Below, piece by piece: positions 25,206 to 32,702 of a stretch of DNA of 64,000 nt. The translations under genes were made by a program, and so were the position numbers. Each line of letters begins with the position of its first letter. Position 1 is the stretch's first letter. The notes beneath the pieces are model-generated. The model saw only the letters and a list, made by a program, of their open reading frames with translations. It did no database searches and had not been told where the DNA came from. Source of the stretch: a virus. The DNA lies in IMG/VR virus record IMGVR_UViG_3300046559_000436, positions 33,261 to 97,260 of that record; one strand, written 5' to 3'.

Positions 25206-25432
25206 TGGGCTGGGGCAGCGCGGGGGCGACGATCTTCGACCCTACGATCGAGGCTCTGGTCAAATCCGGGACCACTGACGAGGTGCTGTTCGACACGGCG
25301 GTGAACCTCATCAACAACCTCCAGAGCGAGGACTGGGACACCGAGGGAGAGTCCCTGGATCACTTCAAGGACAATCCGGTGATCGTCCGGGCGTTCGCCA
25401 GCCTCGGAATCCGGTTGCACCACAGCACCTAG
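25205..25432 (+). CDS. Small acidic protein
   Basis: 75 residues, coupled to the SsgA-like gene by TGATG. Helical and acidic (LINNLQSEDWDTEGESL). No family recognised; operon position suggests a shared task. Confidence 0.5.
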   Translation: MGWGSAGATIFDPTIEALVKSGTTDEVLFDTAVNLINNLQSEDWDTEGESLDHFKDNPVIVRAFASLGIRLHHST

Positions 25433-25434
25433 TA

Positions 25435-25464
25435 TTGATCCGCAGCAAAACGCTGTGATACAAT
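25435..25464 (+). promoter_or_regulatory. Promoter of 25471, leaderless
   Basis: TTGATC, 18-base spacer with GCAAAA and GTGA, then TACAAT. ATG is 6 bases downstream. Confidence 0.85.
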
Positions 25465-25470
25465 TGTCCT

Positions 25471-25968
25471 ATGGTCAGGACAGTGAACGTAGGTAGAGCG
25501 GCGAATGACAAAGTCGGGGTCCCCGAGGGGCAATGGGTCTCGGTGGACCCCGGCGACATTCACGTCGGGGTATGCTTCTGGAACGGCCCCGAGCCGCAGT
25601 GGGCCAGGGAATTCCGGCCAGACCAGTTCGTAGACTGGCTCGTGGATCAGATGCAGGCCGGTGAGATCGAGCTGGTCGTGTACGAGATCTTCATGCTTTA
25701 TGGTCAGAAAGCACACCAGCAGACAGGGTCCACCTTTGGGACCGCTGAATTGATAGGCGTCATGCGTCACTTGTGCCGAAGGGCGGAGGTGCCGTTTGTG
25801 GGCTATCAAGCCAGCGCCCACAAAGGTCTGTACAAGTGGGAGAAGTTCAAGCCACCGCACAAATCTTTGAGAGACTGGGTCAGCTACGGGCACGGTTCGC
25901 ACACGAAAGACGCAGAATGCTGCGGCTTTTACCACCTGATCAAGAATGGAGTGATTAAGAATGGCTGA
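25471..25968 (+). CDS. RuvC-like Holliday junction resolvase
   Basis: 165 residues. WVSVDPGDIHVGVCFW is the first RNase H-fold strand with acidic residue, LVVYEIFMLYG carries the second acid, and SHTKDAECCGFYHL the C-terminal acidic helix. This arrangement is that of phage RuvC-type resolvases that resolve branched DNA before packaging. Promoter geometry implies translation from a leaderless mRNA. Confidence 0.75.
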   Translation: MVRTVNVGRAANDKVGVPEGQWVSVDPGDIHVGVCFWNGPEPQWAREFRPDQFVDWLVDQMQAGEIELVVYEIFMLYGQKAHQQTGSTFGTAELIGVMRHLCRRAEVPFVGYQASAHKGLYKWEKFKPPHKSLRDWVSYGHGSHTKDAECCGFYHLIKNGVIKNG

Positions 25969-26311
25969 GAAGGCGCCTTTCAAGAAGAGCGGCGGGCTGT
26001 GGCACTCCCCCCCGAAGGAGAAGGACCTGAACAACCCGGATGTCCCTGTCCACAAGCGGCCCACGCTTGAGTGGCGCGAGGTCAAGGAGTGGCGTGAGAC
26101 CATGCTGGTGATCGGCCAGCAGCGCGGTCGGTCGGCGGCCTTCTTCCTGCTGTGCGGGGGCGGCGGGGCTGGCACGGACAGCTACCCGATGTTCATGTCG
26201 GACGCCACCGAGATGATGAAGACGGCGACCATCGTTCAGGGGACCGTCACTGGTCGTTGGACCATCGTCAAGAAGGGTCAGAACTACGGGCTGAAGTACC
26301 TGGGAGAGTGA
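25961..26311 (+). CDS. Protein of unknown function
   Basis: 116 residues overlapping the resolvase gene by 8 bases. Basic N-terminus, central Gly-rich LLCGGGGAGT, beta-rich C-terminus (TVTGRWTIVKKGQ). No family recognised. Confidence 0.5.
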   Translation: MAEKAPFKKSGGLWHSPPKEKDLNNPDVPVHKRPTLEWREVKEWRETMLVIGQQRGRSAAFFLLCGGGGAGTDSYPMFMSDATEMMKTATIVQGTVTGRWTIVKKGQNYGLKYLGE

Positions 26312-26314
26312 AAG

Positions 26315-26794
26315 ATGGGTGGGAATCAGTACGTGAGGTTCCTGATCAAGGACGCAGCGGCGAAGCTCGACGAGGTGGTCCACGCTCTAGGGACCATCCA
26401 GTCGGACTTCGCTCAGGCAGGTGAGGTATCTGCCTCGCATCGGGCCACGAAGCTGGCAAACGACGTCATAGCGTACAAGGAGTCATTGATGAGCAAGATC
26501 GGCGATGAGCTTGGCGGCGAGGTGGTGGAGAAGATGCGCCAGGCCACTGGGGCCAAGCCCAGACCGCAGCGGCCCTGCATGTTCTACCTGATGCGCAAGC
26601 ACGACCACTCCGGTGTGAGTGGCACGGGGGTGGTGGCCGAGGGTATCGAGTTCTCGGACGGCCGGGTGGCCATGCGATGGGTGACCCGGATGGCAGGATC
26701 GACCTGCACCTACGACTCGATTGACGATGTGATCGAGATCCATGGTCACGGCGGAAGCACGGAGGTGATCTATGGCCGACCTGGCCGGGATTAA
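26315..26794 (+). CDS. Protein of unknown function
   Basis: 159 residues. N-terminal helical region (AAAKLDEVVHALGTIQSDF), then a beta-rich domain with MFYLMRKHDHSGVSGTG. Overlaps the next small gene by 23 bases. No family recognised. Confidence 0.5.
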   Translation: MGGNQYVRFLIKDAAAKLDEVVHALGTIQSDFAQAGEVSASHRATKLANDVIAYKESLMSKIGDELGGEVVEKMRQATGAKPRPQRPCMFYLMRKHDHSGVSGTGVVAEGIEFSDGRVAMRWVTRMAGSTCTYDSIDDVIEIHGHGGSTEVIYGRPGRD

Positions 26795-26918
26795 GGAGCT
26801 GGTCGTGACGGTGTGCGACGCGTTCGGGATCACTCGGGACGAGTTTCTGAAAATCGTCAAAGAAGAGGCCGAAGATATGGGCCTCACGATTCTGGAAGAG
26901 GTGCTGGCGCAATGTTGA
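26772..26918 (+). CDS. 48-residue helical protein
   Basis: ATG 26772 with GGAGGTGAT upstream. IKELVVTVCDAFGITRDEF suggests an acidic helical protein ending in Cys. Its stop overlaps the start region of the GGDEF gene, so they are coupled. Confidence 0.5.
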   Translation: MADLAGIKELVVTVCDAFGITRDEFLKIVKEEAEDMGLTILEEVLAQC

Positions 26919-27484
26919 ACTCTGATGTGATGGCGTGGGGGTCCCTGGTCACCTGCGTCACAACGTACGTCGGGTACCAGGCAGGGTCGTTGAAGGCCCG
27001 GGTCGTGGCGGACCGGGAGTACCGGGACCCCGAGACCGGGATGCTGACTCGGAAGGGCTTCGAACATCGCGCCCTGAAGATGCTGGCCAAGAGCTGCAAC
27101 TACATCGTGGTGATGGTCGACCTCAACGACCTGAAAAAGGTCAACGACGAGTTCGGCCACGCGGCGGGCGACATGTTCATCCGCGAGCAGGCTGGTCGAA
27201 TCAGTGACTGGGCCCGTAGGAAGAACGGGGTGGCGGCCAGGCTCGGCGGGGACGAGTTCGTGGTGATCGTCACCGGCTCTGCCGACACCACGGCGCTCAA
27301 GGAAGATCTGAACCGACCGATCTGCTGGGAGGGCGAGACCAGGTACTGGACCGCCAGCGTCGGATTCTCCTGGATCTCGATCGGGGTGCTCAAGAGCGAC
27401 CGGAAGAACTGCCTGTCCAAGGCTCTCGGCAAGGCTGACCAGGACATGTACAAGAACAAGGGCGAGGGGCGCAGCCGCCGCTAG
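26912..27484 (+). CDS. GGDEF diguanylate cyclase
   Basis: 190 residues from ATG 26912. Residues 8 to 27 may be a membrane segment (AWGSLVTCVTTYVGYQAG). The GGDEF domain is complete: DPETGMLTRKGFEHR, VVMVDLNDLKKVNDEFGHAAGD and ARLGGDEFVVIV (GGDEF at 112 to 116), then SVGFSW. No RxxD inhibitory site five residues upstream of GGDEF. It should make c-di-GMP from two GTP. In Streptomyces c-di-GMP holds BldD in its repressing form, so a phage enzyme may keep the host vegetative. A longer upstream frame is a shadow of the coupled gene. Confidence 0.85.
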   Translation: MLNSDVMAWGSLVTCVTTYVGYQAGSLKARVVADREYRDPETGMLTRKGFEHRALKMLAKSCNYIVVMVDLNDLKKVNDEFGHAAGDMFIREQAGRISDWARRKNGVAARLGGDEFVVIVTGSADTTALKEDLNRPICWEGETRYWTASVGFSWISIGVLKSDRKNCLSKALGKADQDMYKNKGEGRSRR

Positions 27485-27514
27485 TTGCGCCAGCGCAAAA
27501 CGCCGTGATAAAAT
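27485..27514 (+). promoter_or_regulatory. Promoter of 27558
   Basis: TTGCGC, 18-base spacer with GCAAAA and GTGA, then TAAAAT. A CGCCGGA/TCCGGCG hairpin follows in the leader. Confidence 0.87.
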
Positions 27515-27557
27515 AGTCTCAGACGCCGGAGGGTCCGGCGGTCGGAAGGAGCACGGG

Positions 27558-27860
27558 ATGGCGCGGTTCAAGGTCGAGGTCGAGGTGTCCAGCCGAGGTC
27601 TGGCGGTGGACGTCGAGCACGGCATCCGGGAGATCCTGTCGGATCACAACTACAACCCGCAGAACCTGCAGGTGAAGACGATGCCGGAACCGACGCGGCT
27701 GGCGGACTTCCCGTCGCAGAACGTCCGGCGACGGATCGGGGACGAGACCTACCGGGTGGTGATTCCCGGCCTCTTCAAGGAGGGCAGGGAGGTCACGGTC
27801 CCCATCTGGGAGACGGACGTCGACCTGGAGCTGCTGGACCACTACCTCAACGGCGGCTGA
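27558..27860 (+). CDS. Small beta-rich protein
   Basis: 100 residues (MARFKVEVEVSSRGLAVDVE...). Alternating strands and basic loops; AAGGAG upstream. It precedes the purZ-like gene by a hairpin-containing gap and may share its transcript. No family recognised. Confidence 0.5.
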   Translation: MARFKVEVEVSSRGLAVDVEHGIREILSDHNYNPQNLQVKTMPEPTRLADFPSQNVRRRIGDETYRVVIPGLFKEGREVTVPIWETDVDLELLDHYLNGG

Positions 27861-27876
27861 CGAAAGCCGGATGCGG

Positions 27877-27911
27877 GGGGTCGATCTCTCAAATGTGAGG
27901 GGTCGACCCCC
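27877..27911 (+). terminator. Hairpin upstream of purZ-like gene
   Basis: GGGGGTCGA and TCGACCCCC pair around a 17-base loop. No T-run; may be a partial terminator or a mRNA-stability element before the purZ-like gene. Confidence 0.5.
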
Positions 27912-27951
27912 TGGGTCTTACTTTCCGAACAGACCTAAGAGGAGACAGAAG

Positions 27952-29148
27952 ATGACCGGGAAGTTGATCGTCGTAGCGGACGGGTTCTACGGAAGCTGCG
28001 GCAAGGGCCACGTCACCGAGATGCTGTTGAACTCGGACGACAGCCTGGTTCAGGCGAACGTTCGAGTGGGCGGCCCGAACGCAGGGCACATCGTGTACGG
28101 GCCGCAGTGCCCGAGCTGGTGCGGGATCGGCGACGAGGGCCCGAGCGATGTCCCGTGGGGGGCGGAGCCCGAGGAGGACCACCTCGTGGTGGGCGGAATC
28201 CGTCTGCACCCCTGGAAGCTGCGTCAGGTGCCGGTCGGGGCGGTAGTGAACCACTACTGCAAGTTGGTGATCGCGGCCGGGTCGGAGATCCACCTGCCGA
28301 CGCTGCACGAGGAGATCAAGGCGCTGGAGGACGCTGGCCACCGCGTCATCAACCGGCTCTACATCGACTCGGCGGCTACGGTTCTGACTGAGCGTCACAA
28401 GGAGCAGGAGAAGCACCGCGACCTGACCGGCAAGCTCGGTTCGACGGCCAAGGGGATCGGCGCCGCTCGGGCGGACCGGATCTGGCGGACGGCGGAGACC
28501 TGGGGCGAGCACGTCAAGGACCACAACGATTCCCAGTGGACGACGGACAACACGGCGGACTACCTGTACCAGCTGATGAGCCGGGCCGGTGGCACGGTGA
28601 TCATCGAGGGCACCCAGGGGTTCGGGCTGGGTCTGCACACCGAGAACTACCCGCAGGTGACCAGCACGGATTGCCGGGCGGTGGACTTCCTGGCACAGGC
28701 CGGACTGTCGCCCTGGCACAAGGCGGTCGAGAAGTTCGAACCGTGGGTGGTGCTGCGGACCAGGCCGATCCGGGTGGCCGGGAACAGCGGCCCGATGAAG
28801 GGTGAGACCACCTGGGAGGAGATCGGGCTTCGGCCCGAGAAGACCACGGTCACGCGGAAGGTGCGCAGGGTCGGCGAGTTCGACGCCGGGCTGGCGAACC
28901 GGGCGATCGACGCCAACGGCGGTCACAACGTGGCCAGGGTGGCGCTCACGATGGTGGATCACGTGATCCCGGAGCTGGCGGGGGCGGACTTCATCGAGGA
29001 CCTGACGCCCGAGGTGGTGACGAGGCTGAAGGGGTTCATCGAGGACATCGAGATCAAGCTCAGCGGCCAGGTGATCAGCTGGGTGGGGACGGGGCCGGAC
29101 ACCGGACTGTGGCTGGTGGACGAAAAGGGCGACCGACTGCCCTGGTGA
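27952..29148 (+). CDS. purZ: PurZ-like aminoadenylosuccinate synthetase
   Basis: 398 residues, close to PurA/PurZ length, ATG after AGGAGACAG. The N-terminal loop DGFYGSCGKGHVTEML aligns with the PurA loop GDEGKG but has Ser15 where PurA has its catalytic Asp, the change reported for PurZ enzymes. VGGPNAGHIVY provides the conserved His. IIEGTQGFGLGL and TSTDC match later substrate-binding loops. PurZ joins Asp to (d)GMP to make the precursor of 2-aminoadenine (Z). The next gene is MazG/MazZ-like, the usual partner. PurA-like activity on IMP cannot be excluded from sequence. Confidence 0.8.
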   Translation: MTGKLIVVADGFYGSCGKGHVTEMLLNSDDSLVQANVRVGGPNAGHIVYGPQCPSWCGIGDEGPSDVPWGAEPEEDHLVVGGIRLHPWKLRQVPVGAVVNHYCKLVIAAGSEIHLPTLHEEIKALEDAGHRVINRLYIDSAATVLTERHKEQEKHRDLTGKLGSTAKGIGAARADRIWRTAETWGEHVKDHNDSQWTTDNTADYLYQLMSRAGGTVIIEGTQGFGLGLHTENYPQVTSTDCRAVDFLAQAGLSPWHKAVEKFEPWVVLRTRPIRVAGNSGPMKGETTWEEIGLRPEKTTVTRKVRRVGEFDAGLANRAIDANGGHNVARVALTMVDHVIPELAGADFIEDLTPEVVTRLKGFIEDIEIKLSGQVISWVGTGPDTGLWLVDEKGDRLPW

Positions 29149-29159
29149 GGTAAGACCTG

Positions 29160-29185
29160 GGGCGGCTCCGGACGAGGAGCCGCCC
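29160..29185 (+). terminator. Hairpin between purZ- and mazZ-like genes
   Basis: GGGCGGCTCC pairs with GGAGCCGCCC around a 6-base loop; GTTCAGTAG follows. Likely partial terminator or RNA processing site. Confidence 0.6.
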
Positions 29186-29208
29186 CGTTCAGTAGAAGGA
29201 GCAGGGAA

Positions 29209-29790
29209 ATGACGCAGTTCGAAGAGATGGCGGGTCCGATCGAGGTGGACGGCGTGCAGATCGCCGACCCCAAGGTTTCGGACTTCTTCAAGAGCGGGTT
29301 GAGGTTCGTCCGGACGGAAGGTCAGCCGGACGGTAGCGTGAAGTACTTCAGCGAGAAGACGCCGGACCCGCTGACGGCGTTCTCGGGGGCCACGCACATG
29401 ATCAGCAAGGAGGAAGCCGTGGATCAGCTGGGGTTGACCAAGGAGAGCGACGAGACGACGGAGAGGATCGCCGACCTGAAGGAGTGGTGGGTGGAGATGG
29501 CGTCCATGGACGTCGGGATGGTCGCCGAGAAGGCGGTGACGTACGGCAGCAACTCGCTGGAGCAGCTCGGTCGCAAGATGGCTCAGCTGGGCGGCCGGAA
29601 GGTGGTCAGCAGCGAGGAGGCGCAGGAGCTGGGCTGCTGGGTCTACCTGACCGGCAAGGTAGAGCGCTGGACCGACGCGGTGATGCGGGGGGAGCGCCCG
29701 AAGGACGACACTCTGACGGACATCATCGCGTACGCCACGATGGCCACGCGCATCCGTCAGGCCGGGGGGTGGCCGGACAGCCGGGGGTAA
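29209..29790 (+). CDS. MazG/MazZ-like nucleotide pyrophosphohydrolase
   Basis: 193 residues, GTAGAAGGAG upstream. The C-terminal half resembles all-alpha NTP pyrophosphohydrolases: MVAEKAVTYGSNSLEQLG, CWVYLTGKVERWTDAV and PKDDTLTDIIAYATMAT (acidic metal-binding positions E...DD...D). In Z-genome phages MazZ converts dATP/dGTP pools to dGMP, feeding PurZ. Adjacency to the purZ-like gene supports that role. The N-terminal 90 residues have no recognised function. Confidence 0.65.
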   Translation: MTQFEEMAGPIEVDGVQIADPKVSDFFKSGLRFVRTEGQPDGSVKYFSEKTPDPLTAFSGATHMISKEEAVDQLGLTKESDETTERIADLKEWWVEMASMDVGMVAEKAVTYGSNSLEQLGRKMAQLGGRKVVSSEEAQELGCWVYLTGKVERWTDAVMRGERPKDDTLTDIIAYATMATRIRQAGGWPDSRG

Positions 29791-29820
29791 TTGCGCCGGA
29801 GTAAGACCCGGGTGTAGGAT
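29791..29820 (+). promoter_or_regulatory. Promoter of 29871
   Basis: TTGCGC, 18-base spacer with GTAAGAC and GTG, then TAGGAT. A GCCGGG/CCCGGC hairpin follows. Confidence 0.75.
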
Positions 29821-29870
29821 AGGGATATCGCCGGGGGGACAACCTCCCGGCTCTCCCGAAAGAAGAGGCG

Positions 29871-30056
29871 ATGGCTGACACTACGGTGCAGATGAGCATC
29901 TCCCTTACGATCGCGTCAGGGGCGGTCGGAGGTGATGGGACGCCGATCACCCCCGACAACGTCGGGGCGTACCTAGTAGGTGCGTCCTACTACATCACGC
30001 AGTACCAGGGCGTGGAGATCACGCAGGCGACGGTAACCGCCGTCAACCCCAGCTGA
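29871..30056 (+). CDS. Small Thr/Val-rich protein
   Basis: 61 residues (MADTTVQMSISLTIASGAVG...). Beta-rich and uncharged, GAAAGAAGAGG upstream. No family recognised. Confidence 0.5.
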   Translation: MADTTVQMSISLTIASGAVGGDGTPITPDNVGAYLVGASYYITQYQGVEITQATVTAVNPS

Positions 30057-30086
30057 ACCTGTAGACAACCCGAAAGGAAACCTGAG

Positions 30087-30305
30087 ATGGCGAACGTGCG
30101 AGTTCCGGTCCTCGTGATCTTCGAGTACGACGACGAGGCCACCACGGGGCCGAACTACGGCGATGAGCCGATGACCCCGGAGTTCATCCGGGAGTACATC
30201 AAGGGTGCGGGCGAGCACCTGATCGTGCCGAGCGTGACCGTGTGCGAGGCGGAGATCGGCAAGGTTCGCAAGACGGACGAGGACGGCAAGTTCTCGTCCA
30301 TGTGA
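30087..30305 (+). CDS. Small acidic protein
   Basis: 72 residues; AAAGGA upstream. VPVLVIFEYDDEATTGPNYG followed by helix EFIREYIKGAGEHL; acidic ends. No family recognised. Followed by a strong terminator. Confidence 0.5.
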   Translation: MANVRVPVLVIFEYDDEATTGPNYGDEPMTPEFIREYIKGAGEHLIVPSVTVCEAEIGKVRKTDEDGKFSSM

Positions 30306-30314
30306 CGCAAACCG

Positions 30315-30346
30315 GGGCCCCCTGTGACACAAGACACAGGGGGCCC
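30315..30346 (+). terminator. Strong terminator
   Basis: GGGCCCCCTGTG and CACAGGGGGCCC are perfect inverse copies with an 8-base loop, followed by TGTTGTGT, which also forms the next -35. Confidence 0.88.
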
Positions 30347-30348
30347 TG

Positions 30349-30378
30349 TTGTGTGGGAACAAAAGAGTGATATACAAT
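30349..30378 (+). promoter_or_regulatory. Promoter of 30409 operon
   Basis: TTGTGT, 18-base spacer with ACAAAA, then TACAAT. Drives a run of seven coupled small genes to 32341. Confidence 0.78.
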
Positions 30379-30408
30379 TGTCATAGAGACAACAAGAAGG
30401 AGGCAGTG

Positions 30409-30663
30409 ATGACCAAGGACGAGGCCAGTGGGCTGGTGGGCAAGTTCCGGGAGAACTTTCCGGAGGCGCTTCGGAGCGTGGAGGCGGCACAGGCGGCCAC
30501 TCCGCTCGTGAAGGAGCTGCAGCACCGGTTCCCAAACGAGGTGATCACCGAGCAGATGGCGGACGCCGCCCGGAAGATCGGTGACGCGAACGGGCTGCAC
30601 CCCGGCCTGGTCATGACCGTCCTCCTGGCGGCCGAGAAGGAGGGCTGGGAGTATGTTGGCTGA
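30409..30663 (+). CDS. Small helical protein
   Basis: 84 residues from ATG 30409 (AAGGAGG upstream). All-helical: LVGKFRENFPEALRSVEAAQ and LHPGLVMTVLLAAEKEGWEY. Overlaps the next start. No family recognised. Confidence 0.5.
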   Translation: MTKDEASGLVGKFRENFPEALRSVEAAQAATPLVKELQHRFPNEVITEQMADAARKIGDANGLHPGLVMTVLLAAEKEGWEYVG

Positions 30664-30817
30664 CGCGTGCTGTAGCAGATGCGGAAAGCCCTTCGTGAAG
30701 GGGGACCGGATCGTCCACGATCCGTGTTGTCTGGCTCCTGACTGCGATAGCCTGATGGCGAGATCTCACTTCCGGTGCCTCCCCGTCGGGCTCCAGAGAC
30801 TGAAGGACGACCTGTGA
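30653..30817 (+). CDS. 54-residue Cys-rich zinc-finger-like protein
   Basis: Starts within the end of the previous gene (AAGGAGGGCT before ATG). ACCSRCGKPFVKGDR, DPCCLAPDC and HFRCLP give eight cysteines with two clear pairs, suggesting two zinc sites. Ends where the next GTG starts. No family recognised. Confidence 0.5.
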   Translation: MLADACCSRCGKPFVKGDRIVHDPCCLAPDCDSLMARSHFRCLPVGLQRLKDDL

Positions 30818-30984
30818 CCGATGAGGTGACGTGCTGGCGGGGGAAGTGCGACAACGACCCCAGCGAGTACGTCCTGTGCGCCAAGTGGCAGCGGCGCGAG
30901 AGTCCCTGCTATGAAGGACCCGAGATCAAGAAGAGCTTCTGGGCGAGGTTCGTCCGGTTGCTCGTCAACAAGAAGGAGAGCTGA
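30814..30984 (+). CDS. Small Cys-containing protein
   Basis: 56 residues, GTG overlapping the previous TGA (GTGA). VTCWRGKCDNDPSEYVLC resembles a zinc-ribbon; C-terminus has a hydrophobic basic helix (KSFWARFVRLLVNKK), possibly membrane-associated. Function unknown. Confidence 0.5.
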   Translation: MTDEVTCWRGKCDNDPSEYVLCAKWQRRESPCYEGPEIKKSFWARFVRLLVNKKES

Positions 30985-30985
30985 G

Positions 30986-31225
30986 ATGCGCAAGATTGTC
31001 ATGGGCGCGGCTGCGATCGCGGCAGTTCTGAGCCTGGGCGCGTGCGGCGGACCGTCTGTGGACGGGACGGTGCAGTCCAAGTCGTCCCACCACGACAAGA
31101 AGGGTGACAGCTACACGGTCACCCTCAGGACCAGGGCTGGCAAGACCGCAACGCTGACGGTGTCGTCGAAGACGTTCAGGTCGTGCGACGTGGGCGAGAC
31201 CTACTCGAAGTGCCGGAAGGGCTGA
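30986..31225 (+). CDS. Lipoprotein
   Basis: 79 residues with MRKIVMGAAAIAAVLSLGACGG: basic start, hydrophobic core and lipobox LGAC. The mature part is small and beta-rich (YTVTLRTRAGKTATLTVSS). Expected on the outer face of the host membrane; phage lipoproteins of this kind can block superinfection, which is inference. Confidence 0.7.
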   Translation: MRKIVMGAAAIAAVLSLGACGGPSVDGTVQSKSSHHDKKGDSYTVTLRTRAGKTATLTVSSKTFRSCDVGETYSKCRKG

Positions 31226-31230
31226 CCGAA

Positions 31231-31608
31231 ATGAATGTCGAGATCACGACGTTCGGATTCCGGCACGGGGACCCTCCGGCCGCACACCTCACGCTGGACC
31301 TGAGGCAGCACTTCCGCGACCCGCACGTCAGCAAGGATCTGCGGTACAAGACTGCCGAGGACGCCGACGTTCGCGAGAACGTGCTGAAGACGCCGGGCGT
31401 GGAATTCCTGCTGGTCTCCGCGTCCTCGCTGGTGGAGGCATTCGCGCAGGACCCCAAAGACCACGACCTCAGGATCGCGGTCGGGTGCGCGGGCGGCAGG
31501 CACCGGGCGGCCACGGTCGGAATGACGCTGGCCGAGAGGCTGGAGGCGTGGGGGCACAAGGTGACCCTGACGCACCGGGACATCAAGAAGGGGGTCGTGG
31601 CGCGATGA
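31231..31608 (+). CDS. RapZ C-terminal-domain-like protein
   Basis: 125 residues from ATG 31231. TTFGFRHGDPPAAHLTLDLR, LRYKTAEDADV, IAVGCAGGRHRAATVGMTLA and VTLTHRDI match the C-terminal domain of RapZ (strand-FGxxHGxP, LRxxTG-like, GCTGGxHRS loop). In bacteria this half binds small RNAs and RNase E; the stand-alone form in phages is of unknown function. The CxGGxHR loop resembles a phosphate-binding loop. Confidence 0.75.
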   Translation: MNVEITTFGFRHGDPPAAHLTLDLRQHFRDPHVSKDLRYKTAEDADVRENVLKTPGVEFLLVSASSLVEAFAQDPKDHDLRIAVGCAGGRHRAATVGMTLAERLEAWGHKVTLTHRDIKKGVVAR

Positions 31609-32033
31609 ACGACCATGCGTCGGGGATCGCGCTGGCCTACGCGTCGCTGAGGGCGGCTGCGCATGTCGGGGATTTCTGGGTGCAGACCGACTGCCAGGCC
31701 GTACGCAAGGGTGATCCGGGGTGGGCCGGGCGTCTGGCGTGTGGCAGGCACGCGGGCACGTACGTGGGGACGCAGCTGCTGGCGCTGGTGGTGGCGGGGG
31801 TCCTGGCAGGCCACGGGTGGGGTCTCTCCGGCCTCACGTGGGGGCTGACGGCCTCTGGGGCCACCCACTACTGGGCGGACCGGAGGAAGCCCCTGGAGAG
31901 GTTGTCAGACAGGGTGGGGAAGGGCGAGTTCTACCGTAGGGGCGAGGGTCTGGGTCGAGGCTCATTCCACCTCGACCAGGCATGGCACCATGGATGGGAA
32001 TTCATCGCGGCACTGATGATTGGGGCGATGTGA
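31605..32033 (+). CDS. Membrane protein, DUF3307-like
   Basis: 142 residues, ATG overlapping previous TGA. HVGDFWVQTD near the start, CGRHAGTYVGTQLLALVV and GWGLSGLTWGLTASGATHYW as membrane segments, DRRKPLERLSD and FHLDQAWHHGWEFIAAL late. This His/Asp pattern resembles DUF3307-type proteins. Coupled to both neighbours. Confidence 0.55.
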   Translation: MNDHASGIALAYASLRAAAHVGDFWVQTDCQAVRKGDPGWAGRLACGRHAGTYVGTQLLALVVAGVLAGHGWGLSGLTWGLTASGATHYWADRRKPLERLSDRVGKGEFYRRGEGLGRGSFHLDQAWHHGWEFIAALMIGAM

Positions 32034-32341
32034 TGGGAGTGCCGAGAAACCTGGACTCCGAAGGTGCGATCGTGGTAGTGAGCGGTAGCCACTCGTATTG
32101 CAACGGATGCGGCGAGGAGGTGTCGGACTGGGGTCCGAACCGCAAGAGGCACGTGGACGTGGCGGGTTACTCCGGACGACCGGGCGAGGGATGTCAGAAG
32201 AGGTTCGTCGGAAAGACGACGGACCAGCTGCATTTCGGGCCGGACGAGGTGGCGGGGGTGTGGAAGAACCTGCCGTTCGTGTGGCTGTACCTGCGACCGG
32301 AAGCCAACCCGCGACTGAGGGTCACCAAGGTGGGGTCGTAG
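32033..32341 (+). CDS. Protein of unknown function
   Basis: 102 residues, coupled by TGATG. SYCNGCGEEVSDWGPNRKRH gives a CxxC near the start, later GEGCQKRF. Possible zinc-binding. Last gene of this operon; a promoter follows 10 bases on. Confidence 0.5.
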   Translation: MGVPRNLDSEGAIVVVSGSHSYCNGCGEEVSDWGPNRKRHVDVAGYSGRPGEGCQKRFVGKTTDQLHFGPDEVAGVWKNLPFVWLYLRPEANPRLRVTKVGS

Positions 32342-32350
32342 CGACAGCGC

Positions 32351-32380
32351 TTGACGCAGGAGCAAACGCCGTAGTAAGAT
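32351..32380 (+). promoter_or_regulatory. Promoter of 32429
   Basis: TTGACG, 18-base spacer with GCAAAC and GTAG, then TAAGAT. Confidence 0.85.
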
Positions 32381-32428
32381 GGGTACAACAGCGGGGGGCC
32401 ACTCCGCTAGGAGCGAGGAGGATCTGAT

Positions 32429-32626
32429 ATGGGTTGGGGTCGTAAGAGCAGCGGTGACGAGAACCAGGGCTCTAAGGAGGCTGGGGAGGGTGCCGAGCGC
32501 GCGGGCGGCACGAACTGGTTCTCCAAGAAGGAGAACGCCGGAAGCAACAGCTCGTCGAGCAACGACGGGAAGGCCGGTTCGGGCGGCACGCTGAGTGACT
32601 CCGAGCTGGAGTCGAACGGCTGGTAG
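32429..32626 (+). CDS. Low-complexity Ser/Gly/Asn-rich protein
   Basis: 65 residues beginning MGWGRKSSGDENQGSKEAGE and dominated by Ser, Gly, Glu and Asn; probably disordered. A similar short MGW- protein is at 43623. GAGGAGG upstream. Function unknown. Confidence 0.5.
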   Translation: MGWGRKSSGDENQGSKEAGEGAERAGGTNWFSKKENAGSNSSSSNDGKAGSGGTLSDSELESNGW

Positions 32627-32640
32627 AACCCCGGCACAGG

Positions 32641-32664
32641 GTGGCCGGGGGAGACCCCGGCCAC
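32641..32664 (+). terminator. Hairpin with GAGA loop
   Basis: GTGGCCGGGG and CCCCGGCCAC are exact inverse copies around GAGA. No T-run; likely partial terminator or mRNA 3' end. Confidence 0.65.
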
Positions 32665-32702
32665 CCACGCGGTGTTAGAAAAATCACCAAGGAGGATCTT
32701 AT

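Noticed and set aside
29209-29790. DatZ dATP triphosphohydrolase
   Set aside because: No HD...HD metal motif; the acidic helical pattern fits MazG/MazZ-like enzymes instead.
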